5,080 nucleotides of DNA, taken from positions 1 through 5,080 of the forward strand of contig JAIXUR010000136.1 of NCBI GenBank assembly GCA_027483425.1, read 5' to 3'. Both the position numbers and the translations under genes were made by a program. The notes under the pieces are model-generated. The model saw nothing but the letters and a program-made list of their open reading frames with translations, did no database searches and was not told the DNA's origin. Source of the DNA: Cyanobacteriota bacterium. GTDB lineage: Bacteria; Cyanobacteriota; Cyanobacteriia; Phormidesmidales; Phormidesmidaceae. Positions 1-4,830 of the stretch are shown one piece after another (the first letter of the stretch is position 1; the number at the start of each line of letters is the position of its first letter).

Positions 1-2
1 GT

Positions 3-83
3 CGCTGTATTCATTTGCCACCAGCCTTTGCCCAATACCTTAGCCTCTGTGTAGAAGAGCTATTTGGCTGGTTAATGGTGTGA
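3..83 (+). CDS. C-terminal tail of an upstream gene (partial, unidentified)
   Basis: An open frame enters from the left edge and ends at TGA 81-83, giving 26 residues that finish in CVEELFGWLMV. The other two forward frames hit stops by positions 42 and 54, so this is the only frame compatible with a gene ending here. The tail is amphipathic and protein-like, but too short to assign a family. It is on the same strand as the amidohydrolase that follows 177 bp later. It could also be chance open sequence. Confidence 0.35.
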   Translation, partial: RCIHLPPAFAQYLSLCVEELFGWLMV

Positions 84-200
84 GGCCTGGTGAATTGGCC
101 TCAGGTGTCAGGCAGGGTGGCCGATGAACGCCAGGCTTTACTCGTCTTTTATCGCCCGCTGCTTAACCCGCCCACCCCTCAGGGCGACTGGTTTATGCTG

Positions 201-236
201 GTAGGAGCGCCTCCCGGTCCAAGGGAGGCGTGCTGC
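201..236 (+). repeat. Imperfect hairpin upstream of the amidohydrolase
   Basis: CGCCTCCC (208-215) and GGGAGGCG (223-230) form a perfect 8-bp stem around a 7-nt loop. Outside it, 201-204 can pair with 233-236 (one G-T pair) across a small internal loop, giving about 12 paired positions. No T-run follows, so it is not a canonical intrinsic terminator for the gene ending at 83. It lies 25 bases before the amidohydrolase ATG and could be a leader structure, a factor-dependent terminator or a dispersed palindromic repeat. The flanking start GTAGGAG resembles the GTAGGG head of the palindromes at 1472 and 3071. Confidence 0.45.
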
Positions 237-260
237 GTCCAGTTCTCTAGCCCTGCCGCC

Positions 261-1475
261 ATGTTTGCCACCAATGCCCCGCCGCTGCCCGTTAACCGCG
301 ATCGCATTCGTCCGGCGATTCAAGCGCTGCAAGATCATTTAGTAGAGTGGCGGCGGGGCATTCACCAGCGGCCCGAGCTGGGGTTTAAGGAATGGCTCAC
401 CGCTGACTTTATCGCCGCCCAGCTTACCGCTTGGGGCATCGACCATCAGGTCAAGATGGCTGAAACGGGCGTGGTCGCCGTGATTGAGGGCACCCGTCCG
501 GGGCCGGTGCTGGGCATTCGCGCCGATATGGATGCCCTGCCCATTCAAGAGGCCAACGCGGTGCCCTACCGCTCCCAGCACGACGGGGTAATGCACGCCT
601 GCGGCCACGACGGCCATGTGGCGATCGCCCTGGGCACCGCCCACTACCTGGCCCACCACCGCGATCGCTTTGCGGGCACGGTCAAACTGATCTTTCAGCC
701 CGCCGAAGAGGGGCCGGGGGGGGCGAAACCGATGATCGAGGCGGGGGTGCTCACCAACCCCGATGTCGATGCCATGATCGGCCTGCACCTGTGGAACAAC
801 CTGCCCCTGGGCACCGTGGGGGTGCGCAGCGGCCCGCTGATGGCGGCCACAGAATCGTTTACCTGCACGGTGCAGGGCAAGGGCGGCCATGGAGCCTTGC
901 CCCACCAAACCGTTGATTCCATCGTGGTGGGGGCACAGATTGTGATGGCGCTGCAAACCATTGTGGCCCGCAACATTGACCCCACCAAATCGGCGGTGGT
1001 GACCGTGGGCAAGTTCCACGCCGGTAGCGCCCACAACGTGATTGCCGACACCGCCACCCTGACCGGTACCGTACGCTACTTTGACCCCGACTACGCCGAC
1101 TACTTTGCCCCCCGCCTGGAGCAAATTGTGGCGGGCATTTGCCAGAGCCACGGCGCTAGCTACACCTTTGACTACGTGGCGTCCTATCCGCCGGTCGTCA
1201 ATGACCCAGCCATGACCGATTTGGTGCGATCGGTAGCACTATCGGTGGTCGAGACCCCGGCGGGGGTAGTGCCCGACTGCCACACCATGGGAGCCGAAGA
1301 CATGGCCTTCTTTCTCCAGGCCGTGCCGGGGTGCTACTTCTTTTTAGGGGCAGCTAATACCGACAAGGCCCTGGCCTACCCCCACCATCACCCCCGCTTT
1401 GACTTCGATGAAACAGCCCTGGGGCTGGGGGTGGAGATGTTTGTACGCTGTGTGGAAGCGTATTCAGGTGCGTAG
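261..1475 (+). CDS. M20 family amidohydrolase (M20D-type metallopeptidase)
   Basis: This 404-residue protein is predicted to be a cytoplasmic, metal-dependent hydrolase that cleaves N-acyl or aminoacyl amide bonds. The family includes hippurate hydrolases, N-acyl-amino-acid amidohydrolases and plant IAA-amino acid hydrolases; the substrate cannot be read from sequence. Seen directly, in order: GIRADMDALPIQE near 85-97, MHACGHDGH at 111-119, QPAEEGPGG near 146-154, GLHLWNN at 174-180, GKGGHGALPH at 206-215 in the dimerisation/lid domain, and YPHHHPRFDF at 373-382. By family knowledge, C114, H116, E150, H176 and one His of 375-377 are the likely metal ligands and E149 the catalytic base, so it looks active. 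The frame stays open upstream to a GTG at 90, but the extra 57 residues are unlike the family and cover a hairpin. ATG 261 gives the usual family length. No clear Shine-Dalgarno precedes it. The stop codon lies inside a palindromic repeat. Confidence 0.93.
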   Translation: MFATNAPPLPVNRDRIRPAIQALQDHLVEWRRGIHQRPELGFKEWLTADFIAAQLTAWGIDHQVKMAETGVVAVIEGTRPGPVLGIRADMDALPIQEANAVPYRSQHDGVMHACGHDGHVAIALGTAHYLAHHRDRFAGTVKLIFQPAEEGPGGAKPMIEAGVLTNPDVDAMIGLHLWNNLPLGTVGVRSGPLMAATESFTCTVQGKGGHGALPHQTVDSIVVGAQIVMALQTIVARNIDPTKSAVVTVGKFHAGSAHNVIADTATLTGTVRYFDPDYADYFAPRLEQIVAGICQSHGASYTFDYVASYPPVVNDPAMTDLVRSVALSVVETPAGVVPDCHTMGAEDMAFFLQAVPGCYFFLGAANTDKALAYPHHHPRFDFDETALGLGVEMFVRCVEAYSGA

Positions 1476-1500
1476 GGGCAGACCCCTGTGTCTGCCCTAC
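1472..1500 (+). repeat. Short palindromic repeat overlapping the amidohydrolase stop
   Basis: GTAGGGGCAGAC (1472-1483) and GTCTGCCCTAC (1490-1500) pair over 11 bp with one bulged G, around the 6-nt loop CCCTGT. The TAG stop of the amidohydrolase (1473-1475) is the second to fourth base of the element. The GTAGGGG...CCCTAC design resembles small dispersed palindromes common in cyanobacterial intergenic DNA (general knowledge; copy number not checked here). It has no T-run. It may form an mRNA 3'-end hairpin protecting the upstream message. Confidence 0.7.
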
Positions 1501-1554
1501 CTCGAGGATCGTCAATATTGCTATGCTGGGCGGTTAAGGAGCGAGGATTTGACC

Positions 1555-2163
1555 ATGGGGCAGGTAATCCGGCGGTTTAGGGGGCTGGTGATGGGGGCGA
1601 TCGCCCTGGCGGTCAGCGTTCTTCTAGCCCAGGGCCTGCACCCCGGCGGCGGGTCTGGGCTGCTCGGTGCGGTGGCCCAGACCCAGGGCAATGCTCCACC
1701 ACCGGCCCTAGCGCCTGCGTTACCCATGGTGAGCGGCAGCTTTGAAGACGCCCAGGGGCGGTTTCAAATTGGTATTTTAGAGGGCTTTACGGTCAGCTCG
1801 GTGAATGGTAGCCCCTTGTTTCAGGCGGTGGATGGCCGCCTGGCCTACACCGTCGCGGTGGCCCCTCTCCCCACGGCGGATTCCCCCGATGCGGCCCTGG
1901 TGCGGGCAGCCCAACGCACCTTTGGCCAGGGCGAAGGCTTTGTGACCGGCGATGTGCGGTCTATCCCCGGCGGCGGTGTGCGCATTAACTGGACGGGTCG
2001 CCTCAGCCAGGGAGCGGCGGCACCCCAGCCCATTACCGGCAAAATCTTTGCCCGCCAGCGAGATTCGGAGGTGTTTTTGCTGCTGGTAGCCGCCACCGAG
2101 GCGGGAGAGGCCCAGGTCTCGGACGCCATTCTGGCCCTGGGCAGCACCCTGATCGTGCCCTAG
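1555..2163 (+). CDS. Exported protein of unknown function, cyanobacterial type
   Basis: The predicted product has 202 residues. A positively charged start (RRFRG) is followed by a hydrophobic segment at about 11-26 and a Gly-rich stretch. A plausible signal-peptidase site lies after AVA at 39-41, so the mature protein probably begins with a short Pro/Ala-rich linker outside the plasma membrane. The globular part begins near residue 62 with FEDAQGRFQIGILEGFTV and ends in a FLLLVAATEAG strand and a final helix. This strand-rich pattern recalls the compact PsbP/Mog1-like fold seen in many cyanobacterial lumenal or exported proteins, but that is inference, and I know no assigned function. ATG 1555 is chosen because GAGG (1543-1546) sits 8 bases upstream and the signal peptide starts there. 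The longer frame from 1399 would overlap the amidohydrolase and read through the palindrome. A HIP1 site lies in the signal-peptide coding region. Confidence 0.8.
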   Translation: MGQVIRRFRGLVMGAIALAVSVLLAQGLHPGGGSGLLGAVAQTQGNAPPPALAPALPMVSGSFEDAQGRFQIGILEGFTVSSVNGSPLFQAVDGRLAYTVAVAPLPTADSPDAALVRAAQRTFGQGEGFVTGDVRSIPGGGVRINWTGRLSQGAAAPQPITGKIFARQRDSEVFLLLVAATEAGEAQVSDAILALGSTLIVP

Positions 2164-2216
2164 GCCGCCAGTAGGAACGATCTAAAGGGAACAGGGCTGC
2201 TATAAAGAAAATGGCG

Positions 2217-2286
2217 ATCGCAGACAGCACCCTTATGACAAGGCCCTTGTGACAAGACTCTCGTGACAGCGCCCTCATGACAGGGC
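2217..2286 (+). repeat. 14-bp direct repeat array before the LRAT-PspA gene
   Basis: GACA recurs at 2223, 2237, 2251, 2265 and 2279, exactly 14 bases apart. The last four units (2231-2244, 2245-2258, 2259-2272, 2273-2286) fit the consensus CCTYRTGACARGRC with a few mismatches. The first (2217-2230) keeps only its right half and overlaps a HIP1 site. The array lies in the 165-bp gap between the exported-protein gene and the LRAT-PspA gene, just downstream of a TATAAA (2201-2206) that might be a -10 element, though no good -35 is visible. It may bind a regulator, or act in the mRNA leader. Because every unit carries RTGA, each repeat also creates an overlapping stop and start codon. Confidence 0.8.
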
Positions 2287-2328
2287 CACCGCCCCTGCCT
2301 CACTAGCCCACCGGAGACAAGACAACCT

Positions 2329-3030
2329 ATGGCCCAGGGTGATCAAATCTATGTCATGCGCGACCTGGCGGGGATGCCGGGGTTGTATCAGCACCACGGC
2401 ATCGACTGCGGCGATCGCACGGTGATTCACTACAGCAAAGCCAAAGCCGAGGCCGAGGTATCCCGCACCAGCTTTGATGCCTTTTCCTGGGGCAACCCCG
2501 TCACCACCGTGACGCAGCCCGAAGTCTATGCCCCAACGGTGGTGATCGATCGAGCCAAAAGTCGCCTGGGCGAGCGCCAGTACGACCTGTTCCTCAACAA
2601 TTGCGAACACTTCGCCACCTGGTGTACCACGGGCCGCACCGAGAGCCGTCAACTGGCTACCTTTGGCCTACGGCTAGACCAGCTCAACCTGCCCGAACTG
2701 CGGCGATTGGCCGAAGCCGATCGCCATAGCCACTCTCCCGAAGCCGCCCGCGCCAATTTTCAAAAAGCCCTGGGAGACATTGCCACCGCCTACGCCACCA
2801 CCCGCACCGACCAACAGGCCGCCCAAAAAGACCTCGATGACTGGCACCGCGTAGCCCAAAAGGCCCTTACCCTCAGCCGCGAAGATCTCGCCAGGGAGGC
2901 TCTACACCGCAAAGTCGCCGCCCAGAAGCGCGTCGAGCAGCTCACCGCCCAGCTCAGCGACCTGGTGGAACTGGAGCTCAATCTTCAGCGCAATCGAGCC
3001 TTTACCGAGCGACGGCTGGGGTTGGAGTGA
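2329..3030 (+). CDS. LRAT-domain protein fused to a PspA/Vipp1-like helical hairpin
   Basis: The predicted product has 233 residues and two parts. Residues 1-100 match the lecithin retinol acyltransferase (LRAT) branch of the NlpC/P60 papain-like superfamily: HHGIDCGD (22-29, likely catalytic H23), VIHY (H34) and NNCEHFATW (90-98, likely nucleophile C92). LRAT relatives transfer or remove acyl chains on phospholipids or amines through an acyl-thioester on that Cys. Residues 141-225 are helical and charged, and carry a PspA/IM30-like signature: a W at 172, then QKAL (177-180), SREDLAREALHRK (183-195) and a long following helix. E. coli PspA has the closely similar EREDLARAALIEK after an equivalent W. 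Only the central coiled-coil hairpin is present; the amphipathic first helix and later ESCRT-III-like helices are not evident. No signal peptide or membrane segment is seen, so it is probably cytoplasmic and membrane-associating. ATG 2329 is preceded by GGAG (2313-2316). Its stop lies in a heptamer repeat. The domain call is strong; the activity is inferred. Confidence 0.85.
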   Translation: MAQGDQIYVMRDLAGMPGLYQHHGIDCGDRTVIHYSKAKAEAEVSRTSFDAFSWGNPVTTVTQPEVYAPTVVIDRAKSRLGERQYDLFLNNCEHFATWCTTGRTESRQLATFGLRLDQLNLPELRRLAEADRHSHSPEAARANFQKALGDIATAYATTRTDQQAAQKDLDDWHRVAQKALTLSREDLAREALHRKVAAQKRVEQLTAQLSDLVELELNLQRNRAFTERRLGLE

Positions 3031-3068
3031 GAGGGTGAGGGGTGAGCGGTGAGCGGTGAGGGGGTGAG
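3027..3068 (+). repeat. Heptanucleotide tandem repeat (GGTGAGS)
   Basis: GTGAG occurs at 3027, 3035, 3042, 3049, 3056 and 3064. The central copies have an exact 7-base period, with 8-base steps at both ends. The first copy contains the TGA stop (3028-3030) of the LRAT-PspA gene. Short tandemly repeated heptamers (STRR) are a known feature of filamentous cyanobacterial genomes. No coding role is apparent. Confidence 0.75.
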
Positions 3069-3070
3069 TC

Positions 3071-3098
3071 GTAGGGTGCATTCGCGCAGCAATGCACC
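3071..3098 (+). repeat. GTAGGG-headed palindrome, possible bidirectional terminator
   Basis: GGTGCATT (3075-3082) and AATGCACC (3091-3098) form a perfect 8-bp stem with the 8-nt loop CGCGCAGC. The left arm can alternatively pair over 9 bp with AATGCACCC at 3109-3117. The head CGTAGGG (3070-3076) is identical to the head of the palindrome at 1471-1477. It lies between convergent genes, where a hairpin could limit read-through from both sides, but there is no T-run. Confidence 0.55.
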
Positions 3099-3168
3099 AA
3101 CGCAACGCAATGCACCCATAAGACATTCGCCAGCCATGCACCAACGCGCAGCCATGCACCCATGAGAC
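3080..3168 (+). repeat. Two tandem copies of a ~44-bp repeat between convergent genes
   Basis: Copy A (3080-3124) and copy B (3125-3168) each read ATTCGC, AGC, ATGCACCAACGC, a variable six bases, ATGCACCCAT and AGAC. Over the 34-base cores 3091-3124 and 3135-3168 I count 28 identities. ATGCACC therefore occurs at 3092, 3110, 3136 and 3154, in two pairs spaced 18. The pair fills the gap between the LRAT-PspA gene and the convergent glycosidase gene, whose stop begins 7 bases beyond copy B. No convincing ORF lies in it. Confidence 0.75.
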
Positions 3169-3174
3169 CGGTAG

Positions 3175-4137
3175 CTACTGCGAATCCCCGATCCAGAGAA
3201 TCGATTTCACCGGACGCTGCACCCACTCCCCCGAGCCATTGAGGCGACCATAGTGAGTGGTGCCCTGGTAAACCAGCGTGGACGAACTGCCGCCGTCGAG
3301 GTTGAGGGCCTGCACCACGCCGCGATCGCTCAAAAATGCCGCCACCTCCCCGAGGGTCATGCCCGAGGGCGACACCCCCGGCACCTGGGCTACCATCGCC
3401 AGCACCACGCTGCCATCGGCCTTAAGGCCCACCGCAGAGCGGGCGTTGGCCGATTGGCTCCCCAGGGCATCGCGGGCGACGCTGCGATCGACAAAGCCCT
3501 CTGCCACCGAGGTGTCCTGGGGCAACAGCTGGGGGCCAGCGCCCACCGCATCTACCAGGGCGCAGCCGGTCGGGGTCGGTGCCTGATGCAACGTAATGTC
3601 GTAGCGGGGAGTACCGCCGCAGTCGGAGCGGCGAAACTCGGAGCGATTGAGAATTTGATCCATATAACTGGCCAGATCTGGGTTGCCGATCAGCCGTTCA
3701 TTGCCGTTGGGGTCAGCCACCAGGGCACCATCCACGACGACGTAGGAGGTGGTGAGACCATTGTTGGGGTCAAAAAAGCCCGCGTTAATAGCCGCCACCA
3801 CGCAGCCCTCGCACACCTCGGCGGCGATCTGATCAACCCGCGCCAAGGTGTCCACCGCCGCCACCTGCACCGGGTAGCGCACCGGGTCGGGAATCGTGAC
3901 CAGGTGTACCGTGGCGACGGGTAGGGAGACGGTTTCGTAGATCGGGGGCCGATTGGGCATTTCGGTAGAGGGGGTTTCATTATTCCCTACCGCCACAGCT
4001 CCTTGGGGTGTGGGAGCACAGCTCAATAGCCCCAGAACCGTGACTAAGCCCAGGGAAAAAACCTGTTGGTGAATGCGGGCTGCGGGAACAACGCGATCGC
4101 CCCTTTCAACGCTTCTAGGCAGAAACAAAACGTTCAT
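3175..4137 (-). CDS. Phosphodiester glycosidase family lipoprotein (NAGPA/DUF2233 domain)
   Basis: This 320-residue protein carries the domain found in human uncovering enzyme (N-acetylglucosamine-1-phosphodiester alpha-N-acetylglucosaminidase) and many bacterial exported proteins. Family members are thought to cleave sugar phosphodiesters; the bacterial substrate, perhaps an envelope glycopolymer, is usually unknown. Seen directly: AINAGFFDPNNG (116-127), a Cys-rich insert (C173, C192), ARSAVGLKADGSVVLAMV (232-249), a MTLGEVAAFLSDRGV helix (260-274), the hallmark NLDGGSSSTLVYQG (279-292) and a closing VKSILWIGD. The N-terminus has an unusually long charged lead (1-26), a hydrophobic stretch, then LLSC at 37-40, a good lipobox with C40 as the lipidated residue; a Pro/Ala/Thr linker follows. 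ATG 4137 is the only good start and gives no strong Shine-Dalgarno. It lies inside the end of the 82-codon ORF, so translational coupling is possible. The gene is convergent with the LRAT-PspA gene. Confidence 0.9.
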   Translation of the reverse strand: MNVLFLPRSVERGDRVVPAARIHQQVFSLGLVTVLGLLSCAPTPQGAVAVGNNETPSTEMPNRPPIYETVSLPVATVHLVTIPDPVRYPVQVAAVDTLARVDQIAAEVCEGCVVAAINAGFFDPNNGLTTSYVVVDGALVADPNGNERLIGNPDLASYMDQILNRSEFRRSDCGGTPRYDITLHQAPTPTGCALVDAVGAGPQLLPQDTSVAEGFVDRSVARDALGSQSANARSAVGLKADGSVVLAMVAQVPGVSPSGMTLGEVAAFLSDRGVVQALNLDGGSSSTLVYQGTTHYGRLNGSGEWVQRPVKSILWIGDSQ

Positions 4138-4363
4138 TCAGCTTATTTTTTAAATCGGGTGATACGGTCAGTGGCCTGTACACTTCGCCTTCGTCGGGAT
4201 GCCAAACATAGCCTGCACTGAATGGTCGAAACAGCGGCGATGCACCCAGAAATTGCCATAGGGTCTCGGCTAGAACTAGCCCTGGAAGGCTAGACAGCGA
4301 TGGCTCTTCACACAGCTCGCCGTAGGTTCTAAATTCATAGCAGCCTGTCGTTCTGCTCCACAT
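4115..4363 (-). CDS. Hypothetical 82-residue ORF overlapping the glycosidase start; possibly a gene remnant
   Basis: I do not recognise this protein. Its last 23 bases overlap the start of the glycosidase gene in another frame. The body, from about residue 10 (EFRTYGELCEEP, then LPGLVLAETLWQFLG, GYVWHPDEGEVYRPL and a charged tail LKNKLNERF), looks like a real protein end with mixed helix and strand. The first ten residues look less natural. In another frame immediately upstream, the sequence reads WHGHVVYRLNVEQNDRLL before a TGA (4341-4343), so the true gene may have crossed frames near 4345 and be broken. It is AT-richer than the flanking genes. It may be an intact small gene, the 3' end of a gene cut by the toxin-antitoxin block, or chance. 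Confidence 0.4.
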   Translation of the reverse strand: MWSRTTGCYEFRTYGELCEEPSLSSLPGLVLAETLWQFLGASPLFRPFSAGYVWHPDEGEVYRPLTVSPDLKNKLNERFVSA

Positions 4364-4393
4364 TCAGCCGATAGACTACATGTCCATGCCATC

Positions 4394-4498
4394 TCAAGTC
4401 ACCTTTTCCCAATCATATTGAGTAATAGTATTAAGACCTTGATCTCGTAATAAGGCTGCCGCAGAGAGTGGCAATCCCTGATCAAGCAACAGTTTCAT
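4394..4498 (-). pseudogene. Truncated DUF5615-type (PIN-like) toxin gene
   Basis: ATG 4498 starts MKLLLDQGLPLSAAALLRDQ followed by GLNTIT, the characteristic beginning of DUF5615 PIN-like nuclease toxins, with the family's first acidic residue at D6. The frame then stops at TGA 4394-4396 after 34 codons, whereas family members run to roughly 110-120 residues. The later family core (a VVTLDADF-like strand) is not found in any downstream frame by eye, so the 3' part appears lost rather than frameshifted. The start overlaps the last 17 bases of the antitoxin gene, the normal arrangement for this pair. Almost certainly a non-functional toxin remnant. Confidence 0.75.
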
Positions 4499-4724
4499 AG
4501 CGATTAGGAAGTTCAATAATGCGATCGTCCAAGTATGACGATGCAAAAATCAAGGCTTGCCGAATGTCTTCGTCTTCTAATTCAGGGAATTCTTGGCATA
4601 GTTCTCCTCGGTCTGGGTAGGTGGCTAGTAGTTCAATAACCCGACGAACGGTAAGACGAAGATTACGAATGCAGGGCTGTCCGTTCATCCGCTTTGGATG
4701 ACTCGTAATACGATCTAGTCCCAT
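4482..4724 (-). CDS. DUF433 family antitoxin
   Basis: This 80-residue protein matches DUF433, small winged-helix-like proteins that act as antitoxins for PIN-like toxins and probably bind their own promoter. Visible hallmarks are LDRITSHP at the start, NGQPCIRNLRLTVRRV (14-29, the G-x-P-x-I-R-x-x-R-x-T-V core) and a C-terminal LEDEDIRQALIFASSYLDDR helix (49-68) typical of the family. Length is full. The start at ATG 4724 fits the family; a GGA lies about nine bases upstream. It overlaps the DUF5615 toxin start by 17 bases. Since the toxin is truncated, this is now probably an orphan antitoxin. It is divergent from the glycosyltransferase, with a 106-bp shared upstream region likely holding both promoters. 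Lower GC than its neighbours suggests horizontal gain. Confidence 0.9.
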   Translation of the reverse strand: MGLDRITSHPKRMNGQPCIRNLRLTVRRVIELLATYPDRGELCQEFPELEDEDIRQALIFASSYLDDRIIELPNRYETVA

Positions 4725-4830
4725 TAGAGTAATTCCAACCTTTCATTAGTAGTTTAACTGCAATGAGGATAGGACATCGAAACAGGAGCCCCCGCAGCGG
4801 GAACACTGGAACCAGTTTGGAGTTTGGGCC

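Noticed and set aside
90..260. GTG-initiated N-terminal extension of the amidohydrolase
   Set aside because: The frame is open, but the added 57 residues are unlike M20 proteins and encode a hairpin; ATG 261 gives normal family length.
339..1151. Long - strand ORF (270 codons) opposite the amidohydrolase
   Set aside because: It is antisense to a clear M20 gene, its His/Gly/Val-rich composition is a mirror of GC-rich codons, and it has no recognisable domain.
2201..2206. TATAAA as a promoter for the LRAT-PspA gene
   Set aside because: No acceptable -35 element at the right spacing, so it is mentioned with the repeat array but not called.
3071..3168. CRISPR-like array
   Set aside because: Only two ~44-bp copies, directly adjacent with no unique spacers; this is a tandem duplication.
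2902..3226. Small - strand ORFs across the repeat block
   Set aside because: They read repetitive sequence (heptamers and ATGCACC units) and produce low-complexity peptides.
3253..3924. + strand ORF (223 codons) opposite the glycosidase
   Set aside because: It is the shadow of the NAGPA-domain gene; composition is His/Gly/Ala-rich with no domain.
4791..4801. CCCGCAGCGGG as a terminator hairpin upstream of the glycosyltransferase
   Set aside because: The stem is at most 4 bp with a 3-nt loop and no T-run; too weak to call.
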